DNA from: Opitutaceae bacterium
Lineage (GTDB): Bacteria > Verrucomicrobiota > Verrucomicrobiia > Opitutales > Opitutaceae
Assembly: GCA_030648295.1 (NCBI GenBank)
Contig: JAUSID010000254.1
Location: 1-63,799, forward strand
Length of the DNA: 63,799 nt
Direction: 5' to 3'
In this document: piece after piece, positions 17,206-26,998 of the stretch
How positions within the stretch are numbered: position 1 is the stretch's first letter
How the letters are laid out: every line of letters starts with the position of its first letter
Program-made: the position numbers and the translations under genes
Notes under the pieces: model-generated
What the model saw: the letters and a program-made list of their open reading frames with translations, nothing else
Told to the model about the DNA's origin: nothing
The model's database searches: none

Positions 17206-20200
17206 TCAAAACGTTCCTTTCAGGCCGATGGTCCACAACGAGCCGAAATCCTGCCGGCTGCGGAATTGCGCGTGCGGCGGCGTGCTCGGACCCGCAACTT
17301 CGACGTCGTCGGTGGCGTCGCCGACATTGCGCATGCTGGCGAACACCGCGACGCGGTTCCAAAAGTAATACTCGCCCTGCACATCGATGTTCAGCCGCGG
17401 CTGGCCCCAGTTGAATGTGCCCGGCTCGATGCTGGGCGCGACGTTGATGTCGCCCCTCCGCACCCGCCCGCGATAGTTCCAGTTCACCCGGACGTTGTAG
17501 CGCTCGCGCGTGAGACTCACGCCCCAGCTCGCGCTGCGCGGCACATAGCCGGAGAAGTTGTCCGCCGCGTCGCCGGTCGCGCGCTGGGCGCTGCCGTTCG
17601 CGAACACCTGCAGCCCGCGAGCCCAACGGGGCAGAAACGTCAACGCCTGCTTGTAGTTTACGTTCACCCCCGTCATGCGCACCGTGCTGGTCACGTTTTC
17701 CTGCGTGGCGACTTCGTACTCGCCGTAGGTTGCGGCATCGAGTCCATACAATGCCAGGAACTGCGGCGTCGGCGTGAATCTCGTGCTGCCGAAGAAAATT
17801 TCGAAATCGCGCCGGAATGCCGCCACCGAGATCTGGCCGACGCCCTCGAAATAATATTCCAGCCGCACGTTCGTCGTGCGCGCACTCCACGGCTTGATGG
17901 CCGCGTTGTTTACGCCGATCCGGTTGCTTGGGCTCGGCGCGTCCTCCAAGTCGGGCAGCGTGATGCCCCCGGCGTACTGGTTGAAGTTGGGGCGGCCAAT
18001 GGAGTAGTAGTGCGCCGCCCGTGCGATCAGGTTCTCACGGAGGCTGAAACTCGCGTTGAGACTGGGGAAGAACCGCAGGTATTCCTTGCGCGTGCGCGCC
18101 TCGCGCGCGACGAGCGTCAGCTTGAGCGCATCAAGCGCGTTGGTGGTCACCGGCAGCGGGCGCCCATTCGGCCCGAGTATGGGTTCGCCACGCGCGTTCC
18201 GCTGGAAATTGCGCGTGGGATCCGTGAGCGGCCCCTCGGCCTTGATGTTCGTCTGCTCGGCGCGGACGCCGCCGACGAGTTTCAGCCGGCCGCCCAGCAG
18301 CGGCAAATCCCCGCGCAGGTAGCCGGCGGAGACGATTTCCGTGGCGCCCTTGGAGCCGTTGACGGTCGAGCGGTACTCGGCCGCCTCATCGAGCCGGAAG
18401 TGACCGGGATTGGCGACGTAGTGCTCCCAGAGCAGTTCGCTGCCGAGCCACTGGATCCGCGGGAATCCGAATGGCGCGGCTCGCTGCGACGGTCCGACAT
18501 CCAGGAACCCGACCGCGAGATCATCGCTGCCCGCCGGCGCCGTGCTGGTACGACCGTCGGCGCCGGCATAGGTGTACGGCTGGTTGAAATTGCGGAGATC
18601 GCGCCGAGCTTCGCGTACGTCGAGGCCCGCCTTCAGGGTGAAAGGCACGCGCGCGCGGAAGTCGCGCCGCAGGTTGGCGTACGCGCTGCGCTGCTGGTCG
18701 GCGGTGGAGCGGGTGTTGGCGGTGGCATTCGTGACGACGTAGTTGCCGAGACTATACGGGTCCAGCGGCGCACCGGCGGCATCCGTCACGGTGATCGTTC
18801 CGGGCCGGAGGTAGAAGATGTCGTCGAACGACACGGTCACGCCCGAGCGCGAGGCGGTGGAGTTGTTGAAGAAGCCCTGATCGGTCGAGCGGATCACCGC
18901 CCGGGCATGGGAATGCGCCAGGCCGGCCTCGGCGTGCCACTCCGGGCCGAGGTGGCGCCAGACGAGGCTGGGCATGTACGTGCGATTGTCCCGCGTCTGG
19001 CCGACAATCGCCTGCTGGATGGAGCCGGCGCCGGCCGATCCGTGCGTGAAAGTCGGGGAGAACGCCCCCAGCGCGACGCGGTTGACGTTGAACGTCAGCG
19101 TCCGGCTGCGGTTCTGAAACGCGGTCGACGTGTATTGAAACGAGAAGGACAGGCGATCGTTCGGCGTGAGCTTGTAATCGGCCGTCGCGCTGAAGGAGTT
19201 CCGCGTGCTCTCCTTGGGATTGTCGCGGACGAGGTAGCTGGTGAGGTAGGGCCGGTCGGGCGTGGTGTGGGGAAACGCGTTCCCGTTGGTGGCCGCGCTG
19301 GTTCCGCGCCAGGTGTTCTGGCTGAAGTCCTGGTCGAGGTAGTTGGTCGAGGTGCCGCCGGACAGCGTGAAGCCGAACCGCGCGTTCACCGGGCGGAGGT
19401 ACGAAAAGTCGATCCCGGGGTGGACCTTGCGTGCCCGATTTCTGAACGGGCCCGGCGTCTTGTTGAAGTCGCGCGCATTGTCGCGCATCAGCAGATACGC
19501 GCTCACGTTGAACACCGGCCGTGCGCGCTCGAACGAACTGCGCGGCACCAGGTTCACGGAGCCGGCCAGCGCCGATCCGGGCGACTCGGGCGTGGGCGAG
19601 AACAGCACCTCCACGCGCGACAGGTTGTTGATCGAGACCATGTCGAGCGCGGCGTTGCGGCCGGTGCTGTTGCCCGACGGGTGGGCGGAGGCGAGGCTGA
19701 ACCCGTCCACCGTGATCGGCACGTAGTCGCTGGGCACGCCGTTGATCGAAACGTCGCGCGCGAAGCCGCCCTCGTCCTCGATCGTGACGCCCGGCAGGAA
19801 TTTGATGAAATCGGCGACGTTTCCCTCCGGCACGAAGCCGAGCTCATCCGTGGCGACGACCGTCTTCGTGTTGGCCGCGAAACGCTGCTCGTTGATCGCA
19901 ATCGCGGCGCCGCTCATCTCGCGCGAAGTGTCGACGACAAACTCGTCCATCCGGATCGGGGCCCCATCGCCGGACGCGCCCTGCGCGTCCGGTGCGAGGG
20001 CAATGTCGCGCCTGAGGGACTGGCCCGAGGTTACATCGAGTTCAGCCAACTGCGCGGGCAGACCGGTGTAGAACGCGCGCAGCCGCACCCTGCCCGCGGG
20101 AACGTTGGTTAGCCGGTAGTTGCCGTCGGAGTCGGTGAACGACTCGATCGCCGTGCCTTCCACGCTCACCCGCGCGCGCTCGAGGTAATCGCCGGTTCGT

Positions 20201-20388
20201 CGGTTAATCACCCGGCCTTCGATTGTGCCAGTGCCTTGGGCGGCAGACGCGGCGCTACCGGTGAGGCGAGCCGGCTCCGCCGTCGTCCCGGCGGTGGCGG
20301 GCCTGGCGAGTATAGGCGCGAGCAGCAGGACAGACGTGGCGATGGCAGCCGAATGAAGATAGCGCGGCGAGCCGCAGAGTACGTTCAT
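17206..20388 (-). CDS. TonB-dependent receptor with N-terminal carboxypeptidase-regulatory-like domain (copy 2)
   Basis: 1060 residues from ATG 20388 ([20 protein letters not shown]), preferred over an upstream in-frame start at 20475 because it begins the signal peptide. Layout is as in the receptor at 13560-16748. A regulatory-like domain ([40 protein letters not shown]) precedes the plug ([35 protein letters not shown]) and a barrel ending WTIGLKGTF. The two share long identical runs, such as [11 protein letters not shown] and MRDNARD, so they arose by duplication. They are separated only by the sulfatase fragment. A glycan or glycopeptide ligand is inferred. Confidence 0.92.
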   Translation of the reverse strand: MNVLCGSPRYLHSAAIATSVLLLAPILARPATAGTTAEPARLTGSAASAAQGTGTIEGRVINRRTGDYLERARVSVEGTAIESFTDSDGNYRLTNVPAGRVRLRAFYTGLPAQLAELDVTSGQSLRRDIALAPDAQGASGDGAPIRMDEFVVDTSREMSGAAIAINEQRFAANTKTVVATDELGFVPEGNVADFIKFLPGVTIEDEGGFARDVSINGVPSDYVPITVDGFSLASAHPSGNSTGRNAALDMVSINNLSRVEVLFSPTPESPGSALAGSVNLVPRSSFERARPVFNVSAYLLMRDNARDFNKTPGPFRNRARKVHPGIDFSYLRPVNARFGFTLSGGTSTNYLDQDFSQNTWRGTSAATNGNAFPHTTPDRPYLTSYLVRDNPKESTRNSFSATADYKLTPNDRLSFSFQYTSTAFQNRSRTLTFNVNRVALGAFSPTFTHGSAGAGSIQQAIVGQTRDNRTYMPSLVWRHLGPEWHAEAGLAHSHARAVIRSTDQGFFNNSTASRSGVTVSFDDIFYLRPGTITVTDAAGAPLDPYSLGNYVVTNATANTRSTADQQRSAYANLRRDFRARVPFTLKAGLDVREARRDLRNFNQPYTYAGADGRTSTAPAGSDDLAVGFLDVGPSQRAAPFGFPRIQWLGSELLWEHYVANPGHFRLDEAAEYRSTVNGSKGATEIVSAGYLRGDLPLLGGRLKLVGGVRAEQTNIKAEGPLTDPTRNFQRNARGEPILGPNGRPLPVTTNALDALKLTLVAREARTRKEYLRFFPSLNASFSLRENLIARAAHYYSIGRPNFNQYAGGITLPDLEDAPSPSNRIGVNNAAIKPWSARTTNVRLEYYFEGVGQISVAAFRRDFEIFFGSTRFTPTPQFLALYGLDAATYGEYEVATQENVTSTVRMTGVNVNYKQALTFLPRWARGLQVFANGSAQRATGDAADNFSGYVPRSASWGVSLTRERYNVRVNWNYRGRVRRGDINVAPSIEPGTFNWGQPRLNIDVQGEYYFWNRVAVFASMRNVGDATDDVEVAGPSTPPHAQFRSRQDFGSLWTIGLKGTF

Positions 20389-20659
20389 AGGTGGGTTTGG
20401 GCTTGGGCGGGGTGGCACCCGGCAGGCTGCTCGAGCGAGCGGCAGACGGCGAAAATGGGGGGGAAGGTCGGGCAACGCGTCAACATCTTCCGCATTGCAA
20501 TAGTGCAGGGCTGAACGCGCGTGCAGATCGCCGTGTGGAAGGATGGCCGACGGAGGATGGCCGACGGGGTCATGCTTTACCTTTTACCTTGTTCAGTCTT
20601 CGCTGCCGCCGGCGCCGGCTGGCGCCATTCGCGTCCGCGGCCAATGCGTTACTTCCCAT
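20389..20659. other. Intergenic region between TonB receptor copy 2 and the ABC exporter
   Basis: No coding signal of its own was found. It contains a direct duplication of a GGATGGCCGACGGA-like unit (20541-20566) running into the 26-bp repeat at 20566-20591. The receptor promoter must lie here, but no clear -35/-10 could be chosen. Confidence 0.5.
20566..20591 (+). repeat. 26-bp inverted repeat, right copy (REP-like)
   Basis: Begins GGGGTCATGCTTTACC and ends TTTTACCTTG. It is an exact inverted match to 13510-13535, 7 kb away. It is preceded by two GGATGGCCGACGG units. The pair brackets the two TonB receptors and the sulfatase fragment. Confidence 0.8.
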
Positions 20660-22405
20660 TCATCGCGACACGCGGGCGGGCGCCGGGCTGCGAACCGGCT
20701 CCGCCGCCACTCGCAATGGTGCGGTGTCGACCACGGCCGGGAACGGCAGGATGGAGCCGTTCGCCGCCGCAGCCTCCGCCCCGGCGCCGTGGTGGACGTC
20801 GATCTGGCCGTAGTCGAGTTTGATCAACCGATCGGCCAGGTGGAAGTAATGATCATCGTGCGTGATCACGAGGACGGTCTTGTTGCGCGCCTTCAACTCC
20901 GGCAGCAGCTGGGTGTAGAAGACCTCCTTGAAGAGCGGGTCCTGATCCGACGCCCATTCATCGAACAGATAGAATGGCCGATCCTCGAGATAGGCGCTCA
21001 ACAGCGCGAGACGCTTGCGCTGGCCGGACGACAGCTGCGTGTTGGAGAGCGCACCGTCCTTCACCTTGACCTTGTGCTCGAGATGCAGGGCGTGGAGATA
21101 CTCGCGCGCCTGCGTATCCAGATCCTGGCCATGCGCGCCGAGCAGGTTTTCGAACAGGTAAAAATCCGCGAACACGGCCGAGAACAACTGCCGGTAATCG
21201 TCGCGGTTGTGATCACCAATGGGCCGTCCGTTGAGTTTGATTACGCCGGTGTCCGGCGAATACAGGCCGGTGATGACCTTGGCCAGGGTCGACTTGCCGC
21301 TGCCGTTGCCGCCGACGAGGAAGACGAGTTCGCCGGGCTGAAATGACAGCCGGATGGGGCCGAGGGTGAAATGGTCGTCCTCTTTTTCGCGATGATACGA
21401 GCGCGTGACATCCACGAGTTCGAGCCGTTCGAATTGCGGCAGTTCCGTCCGCCGCGTCATCGGGCAGTCGTCGCCGGCCCGCTCGGCCAGGGTGAGGCCG
21501 AGTTCCTCAATCTTTCGCAAGGCGGCGCTGGCGCGGCCGAAGAGCGAGAGGCTGCCGAGCACGCCCGAGAGCGGCCCCATGAGATAAAGGGTCGCGACGA
21601 CGTAGCCGGTCAGCGCCTGCGGTGTGACGTCGGAGAGCTTCGGCAGCGCAAAGAGGATCAACCCGATGAGCGTGAAGAAGAGGAGGTGACTCCAGTTATG
21701 CGCCAGGATGAACCGCATCTCGGCCCCAATCGCGTGCCTCTTGTACCGCTCGGTGCTGCCATAGATGTGGTCGGCGAAGAAAACCCCGCGCCGTTCGCGG
21801 TGGAGCTTCAGCTCCTTCATGCCCTCGGTGAGTTCGCGGAAATGTTTGAACAGCCGGTCCTGTTCATCGCGCGCCGCGAACAACCGGCCGAAGCCGCTGC
21901 GGATGAGCACCCGATACGCCACCGCGCCGCAGACGATGAACACGCCCATGACCAGCAGCACGGTCCAGGACAAATAGCCGAGATAAACCGCGCCACCGAT
22001 CAGGATGGCAACGTTGACCGAAAAAGTCGGCACGCAGAGCATCGCCTCCGTCAGCACGAGCACGTCCTCCGTCAGTGCGACCATCAGGCGCGGCGCACCG
22101 ATTTCCTCCAGCTGCCGGAGCGGCACGGCGAGGATCTTCTCGACCAGTTCGCGGCGGAGCCGCGCGCTGTTTTGCTGGGCAAAGTGCGCCTGGGTGATCT
22201 GCGCGATGAAGTTGGTCACGAGCCGGCCGGCGGCCAGCGCGACGAAGGCGATGATCAACGCGTTGGTCATCGAGCCATGTTGCTGCAGTGCCAGGTTGAC
22301 CATGGCGATGAGACCCGCGTTGCAGGCGCCGCTGAGCAGCGCGGCCACGAAGGTGCAAATCATCATGGCGCGTGAGCCGCGGAAGAAGAATCGGATGAGA
22401 TTCAT
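20660..22405 (-). CDS. Cyclic-peptide/siderophore-type export ABC transporter (SyrD/PvdE family)
   Basis: 581 residues from ATG 22405 (MNLIRFFFRGSRAMMICTFV). A half-transporter with six membrane segments (for example LLVMGVFIVCGAVAYRVLI and LLFFTLIGLILFALP) is fused to one ATPase domain. Walker A is GGNGSGKSTLAKVI; the signature region is LSSGQRKRLALLSAYL; Walker B is FYLFDEWASDQDP. The DEWASDQDP form and the EGMKELKLHRERR loop are typical of the cyclic-peptide exporter group that moves non-ribosomal peptides such as syringomycin or pyoverdine precursors. Its ATG overlaps the stop of the phosphopantetheinyl-transferase fragment (22402-22405), so it is the last gene of the NRPS operon and the likely product exporter. 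Confidence 0.9.
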   Translation of the reverse strand: MNLIRFFFRGSRAMMICTFVAALLSGACNAGLIAMVNLALQQHGSMTNALIIAFVALAAGRLVTNFIAQITQAHFAQQNSARLRRELVEKILAVPLRQLEEIGAPRLMVALTEDVLVLTEAMLCVPTFSVNVAILIGGAVYLGYLSWTVLLVMGVFIVCGAVAYRVLIRSGFGRLFAARDEQDRLFKHFRELTEGMKELKLHRERRGVFFADHIYGSTERYKRHAIGAEMRFILAHNWSHLLFFTLIGLILFALPKLSDVTPQALTGYVVATLYLMGPLSGVLGSLSLFGRASAALRKIEELGLTLAERAGDDCPMTRRTELPQFERLELVDVTRSYHREKEDDHFTLGPIRLSFQPGELVFLVGGNGSGKSTLAKVITGLYSPDTGVIKLNGRPIGDHNRDDYRQLFSAVFADFYLFENLLGAHGQDLDTQAREYLHALHLEHKVKVKDGALSNTQLSSGQRKRLALLSAYLEDRPFYLFDEWASDQDPLFKEVFYTQLLPELKARNKTVLVITHDDHYFHLADRLIKLDYGQIDVHHGAGAEAAAANGSILPFPAVVDTAPLRVAAEPVRSPAPARVSR

Positions 22406-22791
22406 AGGGAATCGAAGCCGTTGAAGGAAGGGGCCACGTTGAAATGAAGCCGCGGCTCCGGTGCATCTCCGGCCAGCATCGGTTTGCCGTTGGCGCCGTA
22501 GCGCAACTCGATGCGCTCCGCGGGTTGGTCGAGGTAGCGCCCGAGAATCGTTCGGAGAATCCCGCGACCAAGGACAAAACGCCGGCGGTCGCGCTCGAAG
22601 CGAAACTGGCGCGCCCGCTCCGCCTCGGCCGCGGAAACAACGCCGGCCATGAATTCGAGGACCCCCGCCGGTTGGCCGTCGAGCGCCACCGTCCAGAAGG
22701 CAACCTCGTCCGCCGGCAGGATCGGGACGGAGCCGGAGCGACGGTCGCCGGCGGCAGGTTCGATCGAGGGCATGGCAAGGGAGTCCGTCAT
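22402..22791 (-). pseudogene. 4'-phosphopantetheinyl transferase (Sfp type), N-terminal half only
   Basis: 129 residues from ATG 22791 (MTDSLAMPSIEP). It shows the N-terminal lobe of an Sfp-type PPTase: FWTVALDGQPA, FRFERDRRRFVLGRGILRTI, LRYGANGKPML, and the start of the core strand LHFNV. The protein then ends (APSFNGFDSL). The catalytic half, with the magnesium motif (usually GVDxE) and the W-x-x-K-E-A motif, is absent; the ABC exporter starts at once. It overlaps its neighbours by 4 bp on both sides, so the truncated gene is still in translational step with them. Activation of the operon's carrier domains would need another PPTase elsewhere. Confidence 0.75.
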
Positions 22792-25700
22792 TTCGAGACT
22801 TCCTGCTTCGCTCCCACTTCGTGCAGGCAGCCTTGCAGCGCCTGGGCGACCGCGCGCACATGGGGTTCGTCGAGGATGTTGCCATGGCCACCGGGCATCA
22901 GTTTCACCGCCACCCCACCGCGCGCCAGCGGTCCCCAGCCATATTGCTCGTCGAACGAGCAGATCAGCGCATGGCCGCGGGTGCGGAACAGGGTCACGCG
23001 ACCGGCGTAGGGCTGTGGCCGATACCGAATGAGCGCCCGCACATGGCTCTCCCACAGCGAACGCTGCTTGTCCGAATACGCCGCGAGATTGACCAGTTCG
23101 TCCACATCGCGGGTCGGCAGATCGTCCTTGGACGCGAGCCCGAGCGGCGCCGCCGCCTTCTTCCGCAGGATCCGCAGTTTCCAGCGGACAAACTCAATGC
23201 GCTCCCGCAGCGTCCAGCTGAACAGAAAGCAGCCAATCCAGTACGCGAGATTGGCCATGAACTTCGCCTGCCAGGCGAGCGCACGCCGCGGTGCCGGCTG
23301 GTTGTAGTCGGTGTTCGGCGGCGAGCAGTTCATCAGGCCGAGCAGCGCGACGCGCTCGCCCTGGCCGTGCAGTTGCCGCGCCATTTCATACGCCACGATG
23401 CCGCCGAAGCAGTAGCCGCCGAGCAGATACGGCCCGCGCGGCTGGTGCGCCCGCAGGTCGGCGATGTAGTTCGCCGCCATCTCCTCGATCGTCGGCCATT
23501 CCGGCAGGCCGTCGAGCCCGCGCGACTTGAACGCATAGAGCGGCTGATCCGTGCCGAGGTGACGCGCGAGATTCGAGTAACCCCAGAACATCCCGCCGCC
23601 GACGCCATGCACGAGATACAGCGGCGCCCGCGTACCATGGCCCTGGATTTCGACGAGCGAGGTGACGGATGCGTAACGCGTTTCGTTGGCGCGCAGCAGC
23701 CGGGCCAGCTGCTCGATCGTCCGGTGCTGGAAGATGGCGGCGACCGGCAGCTTCTTGCCGAACCACTTTTCCACCTGCGCCACCACGCGCACGGCGAGCA
23801 GCGAGTGTCCGCCGAGGTCGAAGAACCGGTCGTGCACCCCGATTGGTTTCACGCCGAGAACGTTTTCCCAGATCTCGGTGAGATTCGCTTCCACCTCGTC
23901 GCGCGGCCCGATGTATTTGCCCTGCAGCTCCGGCCGGCTGCCGTCGAAGGACGGCAACGCGGCCACGTCGACCTTGCCGTTCGCGTTCAAAGGCATCACG
24001 TCGACCGCCGCGAACACCGACGGCATGAGGTACTCGGGGATCTTCTCCTCGAGAAAGGCGCGCAGGGTGTCGGGGGCGGGCGCCGGGAAATGCTTCGGCA
24101 CGATATACGCGACGAGGCACTTGGCGCCGGACGGATCGTCGCGCACGACCACGGCGCATTCGCGCACGGACGGATGCGATGTAAGCACCGCCTCGATTTC
24201 ACCCGGTTCGACGCGAAACCCGCGAATCTTCACCTGCCGGTCGATCCGGCCGAGGAATTCGATGCTGCCGTCCGGCAGCCAGCGCACGAGATCGCCCGTC
24301 CGGTAAAGCCGGGCGCTCGGGTCGCGACTGAATGGGTGCGGCACAAACTTTTCTTGCGTGAGTTCGGCGAGATTCAGGTACCCCCGGGCCAGTCCGTCAC
24401 CGCCGGCGAACAGCTCGCCGGGCACGCCCATCGGCACCGGCTGCATTTCGCGATCGAGGATATAAACCTGCGTGTTCGCGATCGGCCGGCCGATCGGCAC
24501 CGAACGGCCGGGCAACGGCGGCGCCGTGACCCGATGGCAGCAAGTGAACGTCGTGTTCTCCGTCGGACCGTATCCGTTGATCAATTCCGTCCGCGGCATC
24601 TGCTCGAGGGCCCGCGTCACATGCACGGGCGAGAGCACGTCACCGCCGGCCAGCAGCTGCCGCACATTCTGCAGCCGATCGAGTTGTTCCTCCACCATCT
24701 GGTGGAAGAGACCCGCGGTCAGCCACAGCGTGGTGACGCCGGAGCGCTCGATCAGCTCGCCGAGTTCCGCGAGCGAGGCCGGGCCGGGCGGGCAGATCAC
24801 CAGCCGGGCGCCATTGAGCAGCGCACCCCAGATTTCAAGCGTGGAGGCATCGAACGCGATCGGCGCGAACTGGAGGAACACCTCGTCCGTATCGAAGCGG
24901 GCGAAGTCCGAATTCTTCACCAGCCGCACGACGCCGCGATGCGGCACGCACACGCCCTTCGGCCGGCCGGTCGAACCCGACGTGTAGCTCACATACGCGA
25001 GATGCTCCGGCTTGGCCGTCGCGGCCACCTGCTCTTCGCTCTCCACCGCGATTTTCGCCCACTCGGTGTCCAGCGAGATGACCTCCGGTGGATGTTCGTC
25101 GGGCCGGCATGGTTCGGCCGCGGCGAACGCCTCCACTGTCGCGCGCAACCGCTGCTGGGTCAGCAGCACCCGCGCCCGCGTGTCCGCGAGCATGTACGCC
25201 AGCCGTTCCTTCGGATACGCCGGATCCAGCGACACATACGTGCCGCCCGCCTTGAGGATGCCGAGCAGCGCCACGATCAGCTCGACCGAGCGCTCGAGAC
25301 ACACCCCGACCAGCGTGTCGGGCCCGACGCCCATCCGCTGCAAACGGCGCGCGAGCTGATTGGCCCGGGCGTCGAGGTGACGATACGTGATTTCTTCCTC
25401 GGCAAAGCTGACGGCGGTCGACTCGGGCGTCCGCGCCACCTGCTCCGCGAACAGCTCGGGCACCGTCTTTTCCCGCGGATATTCACTCCAGGTCTGATTC
25501 CACCCCGAAAGCACCTGATGGCGCTCGGCGGGCGTGAGCAGCGCGAGCCGCGAGATCTTCTGTTCCGGGCTGGCCACGATGCTTTCGAGCAGCGTCTGGA
25601 AGCAGCCCAGCATCCGCGAAATCGTACCCGGCTCGAAGAGATCGGCGTTGTACTCGAAGGCGGCGCGCAGCCCTTGCGGGCCCTCGAACATCGAGAGCGT

Positions 25701-26996
25701 GAGATCGAATTTTGTCGTGCCCGTGTCGACGTCGAGCGGCTCGAGCATCAGGCGCGGCAGATCCGTTGGCGCCATCGGCGCGTTCTGGAGCACGAACATC
25801 ACCTGAAAGAGCGGATTGCGGCTGATCGTCCGGTCCGGGCGCAGCTCCGTCACCACGCGCTCGAACGGCACGTCCTGGTGCGCCAGCGCGCCCAGTGACG
25901 TCTCGCGCACGCGGGCGAGCAGTTCGCGGAAGGCCGGGTTGCCCGCGAGGTCGCCGCGGAAAACCAGCGTGTTGACGAAAAATCCAATCAACTTCTCGAG
26001 CTCGACCTTCCGGCGCCCGGCCACGACCGAGCCGACGACGATGTCCTCCTGGCCCGTCCACCGATGCAACAGCACCTGGAAGGCGGCGAGCAGCGTCATG
26101 AAAAGCGTGGCGCCTTCCTGCTGGCCGAGCGACTTCAACGCCTGGGTGAGCGGCCGCGACAGCTGCACCGCCTGGGCGGCTCCGCGCGACATCGGCGCGA
26201 CCGATCGCGGGTGATCCACCGGCAGCTCGAGCACGGGCAGCGGACCGCCGAGCTGTTTCTTCCAATATGCGAGCAACTTCTCCAGCACCGGCCCCTGGAG
26301 GTTCTCGCGCTCCCACAGCACGTAATCGGCAAACTGAATGGGCAGTTCGGGCACCGCCGGTGGCTCGTTGCTGCAATACCCCGTGTACAGCGCGGCGAGC
26401 TCGCGGAACAGGATCCCGATCGACCACCCATCCGAGATGATGTGGTGCATCGTCAGCAGCAGCGTGTGCTCGGTCGCCGAGGTTCGGATCAGCAACACCC
26501 GGATCAACAAATCGCGCGAGAAATCGAACGGCCGCCGCGCCTCTTCCCGCAGCCGGCGGAGCAGTTCCTCCTCCGCCGTGCCGTCGCGCCATTCCGAAAG
26601 ATCGACGACCGTCAGCGTCAGGGTGCGCGTCGGAGCGACGACCTGGACCGCGCGGCCTTCCGAGGTGATGAAGTTTGTCCGCAGCGGCTCGTGCCGCCGG
26701 ATGACATCGTTGATCGATTTCTCGAGCAGGTTGATGTCAAGGGTGCCCCGCATCCGCACCGCCTGGCACACGTTGTAAACCGGGCTGCCCGGCTCCAGTT
26801 GATCGAGGAACCACAGGCGCTCCTGTGCAAATGAGAGCGGGATTTCACCGGTGTCGGTGCGGAGGGGAATCGAAGCCCCCCGTTCCGCCGGCTTCGTCGC
26901 CGCCTGGCGCGCGCGCTTCAGCCGCTCCTCCAGCAGCGCACGTTGCGAGCCGGAGGGCTCCACCCGAGTCGGAACCAGTTCGTCGCGGACGGTCAT
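22788..26996 (-). CDS. Non-ribosomal peptide synthetase, termination module C-A-PCP-TE
   Basis: 1402 residues. C domain (FAQERLWFLDQLEPGSPVYN; active site HHIISDGWS near residue 182); A domain (A3 YTSGSTGRPKG, A4 FDASTLEIW, A5 NGYGPTENT). Reading the ten specificity residues by eye gives D-A-L-W-L-G-G-T-F-K, closest to valine-type codes (tentative). PCP: DLGGHSLLAVRV near residue 1067. Thioesterase from about 1105 (LYLVHGVGGGMFWGY). Its nucleophile elbow is GGYCFGG, placing Cys1196 where Ser is usual. It should add the last residue and release or cyclise the chain. It starts 2 bp after the preceding synthetase gene and overlaps the PPTase fragment by 4 bp. Confidence 0.93.
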   Translation of the reverse strand: MTVRDELVPTRVEPSGSQRALLEERLKRARQAATKPAERGASIPLRTDTGEIPLSFAQERLWFLDQLEPGSPVYNVCQAVRMRGTLDINLLEKSINDVIRRHEPLRTNFITSEGRAVQVVAPTRTLTLTVVDLSEWRDGTAEEELLRRLREEARRPFDFSRDLLIRVLLIRTSATEHTLLLTMHHIISDGWSIGILFRELAALYTGYCSNEPPAVPELPIQFADYVLWERENLQGPVLEKLLAYWKKQLGGPLPVLELPVDHPRSVAPMSRGAAQAVQLSRPLTQALKSLGQQEGATLFMTLLAAFQVLLHRWTGQEDIVVGSVVAGRRKVELEKLIGFFVNTLVFRGDLAGNPAFRELLARVRETSLGALAHQDVPFERVVTELRPDRTISRNPLFQVMFVLQNAPMAPTDLPRLMLEPLDVDTGTTKFDLTLSMFEGPQGLRAAFEYNADLFEPGTISRMLGCFQTLLESIVASPEQKISRLALLTPAERHQVLSGWNQTWSEYPREKTVPELFAEQVARTPESTAVSFAEEEITYRHLDARANQLARRLQRMGVGPDTLVGVCLERSVELIVALLGILKAGGTYVSLDPAYPKERLAYMLADTRARVLLTQQRLRATVEAFAAAEPCRPDEHPPEVISLDTEWAKIAVESEEQVAATAKPEHLAYVSYTSGSTGRPKGVCVPHRGVVRLVKNSDFARFDTDEVFLQFAPIAFDASTLEIWGALLNGARLVICPPGPASLAELGELIERSGVTTLWLTAGLFHQMVEEQLDRLQNVRQLLAGGDVLSPVHVTRALEQMPRTELINGYGPTENTTFTCCHRVTAPPLPGRSVPIGRPIANTQVYILDREMQPVPMGVPGELFAGGDGLARGYLNLAELTQEKFVPHPFSRDPSARLYRTGDLVRWLPDGSIEFLGRIDRQVKIRGFRVEPGEIEAVLTSHPSVRECAVVVRDDPSGAKCLVAYIVPKHFPAPAPDTLRAFLEEKIPEYLMPSVFAAVDVMPLNANGKVDVAALPSFDGSRPELQGKYIGPRDEVEANLTEIWENVLGVKPIGVHDRFFDLGGHSLLAVRVVAQVEKWFGKKLPVAAIFQHRTIEQLARLLRANETRYASVTSLVEIQGHGTRAPLYLVHGVGGGMFWGYSNLARHLGTDQPLYAFKSRGLDGLPEWPTIEEMAANYIADLRAHQPRGPYLLGGYCFGGIVAYEMARQLHGQGERVALLGLMNCSPPNTDYNQPAPRRALAWQAKFMANLAYWIGCFLFSWTLRERIEFVRWKLRILRKKAAAPLGLASKDDLPTRDVDELVNLAAYSDKQRSLWESHVRALIRYRPQPYAGRVTLFRTRGHALICSFDEQYGWGPLARGGVAVKLMPGGHGNILDEPHVRAVAQALQGCLHEVGAKQEVSK

Positions 26997-26998
26997 GG

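Noticed and set aside
17179-20112. 977-codon plus-strand open frame opposite TonB receptor copy 2
   Set aside because: Shadow of the receptor gene; the minus strand gives a full plug and barrel, while this frame is Arg/Ala-rich and featureless.
22821-25898. 1025-codon plus-strand open frame opposite the termination NRPS
   Set aside because: Antisense shadow; the minus strand has all NRPS core motifs.
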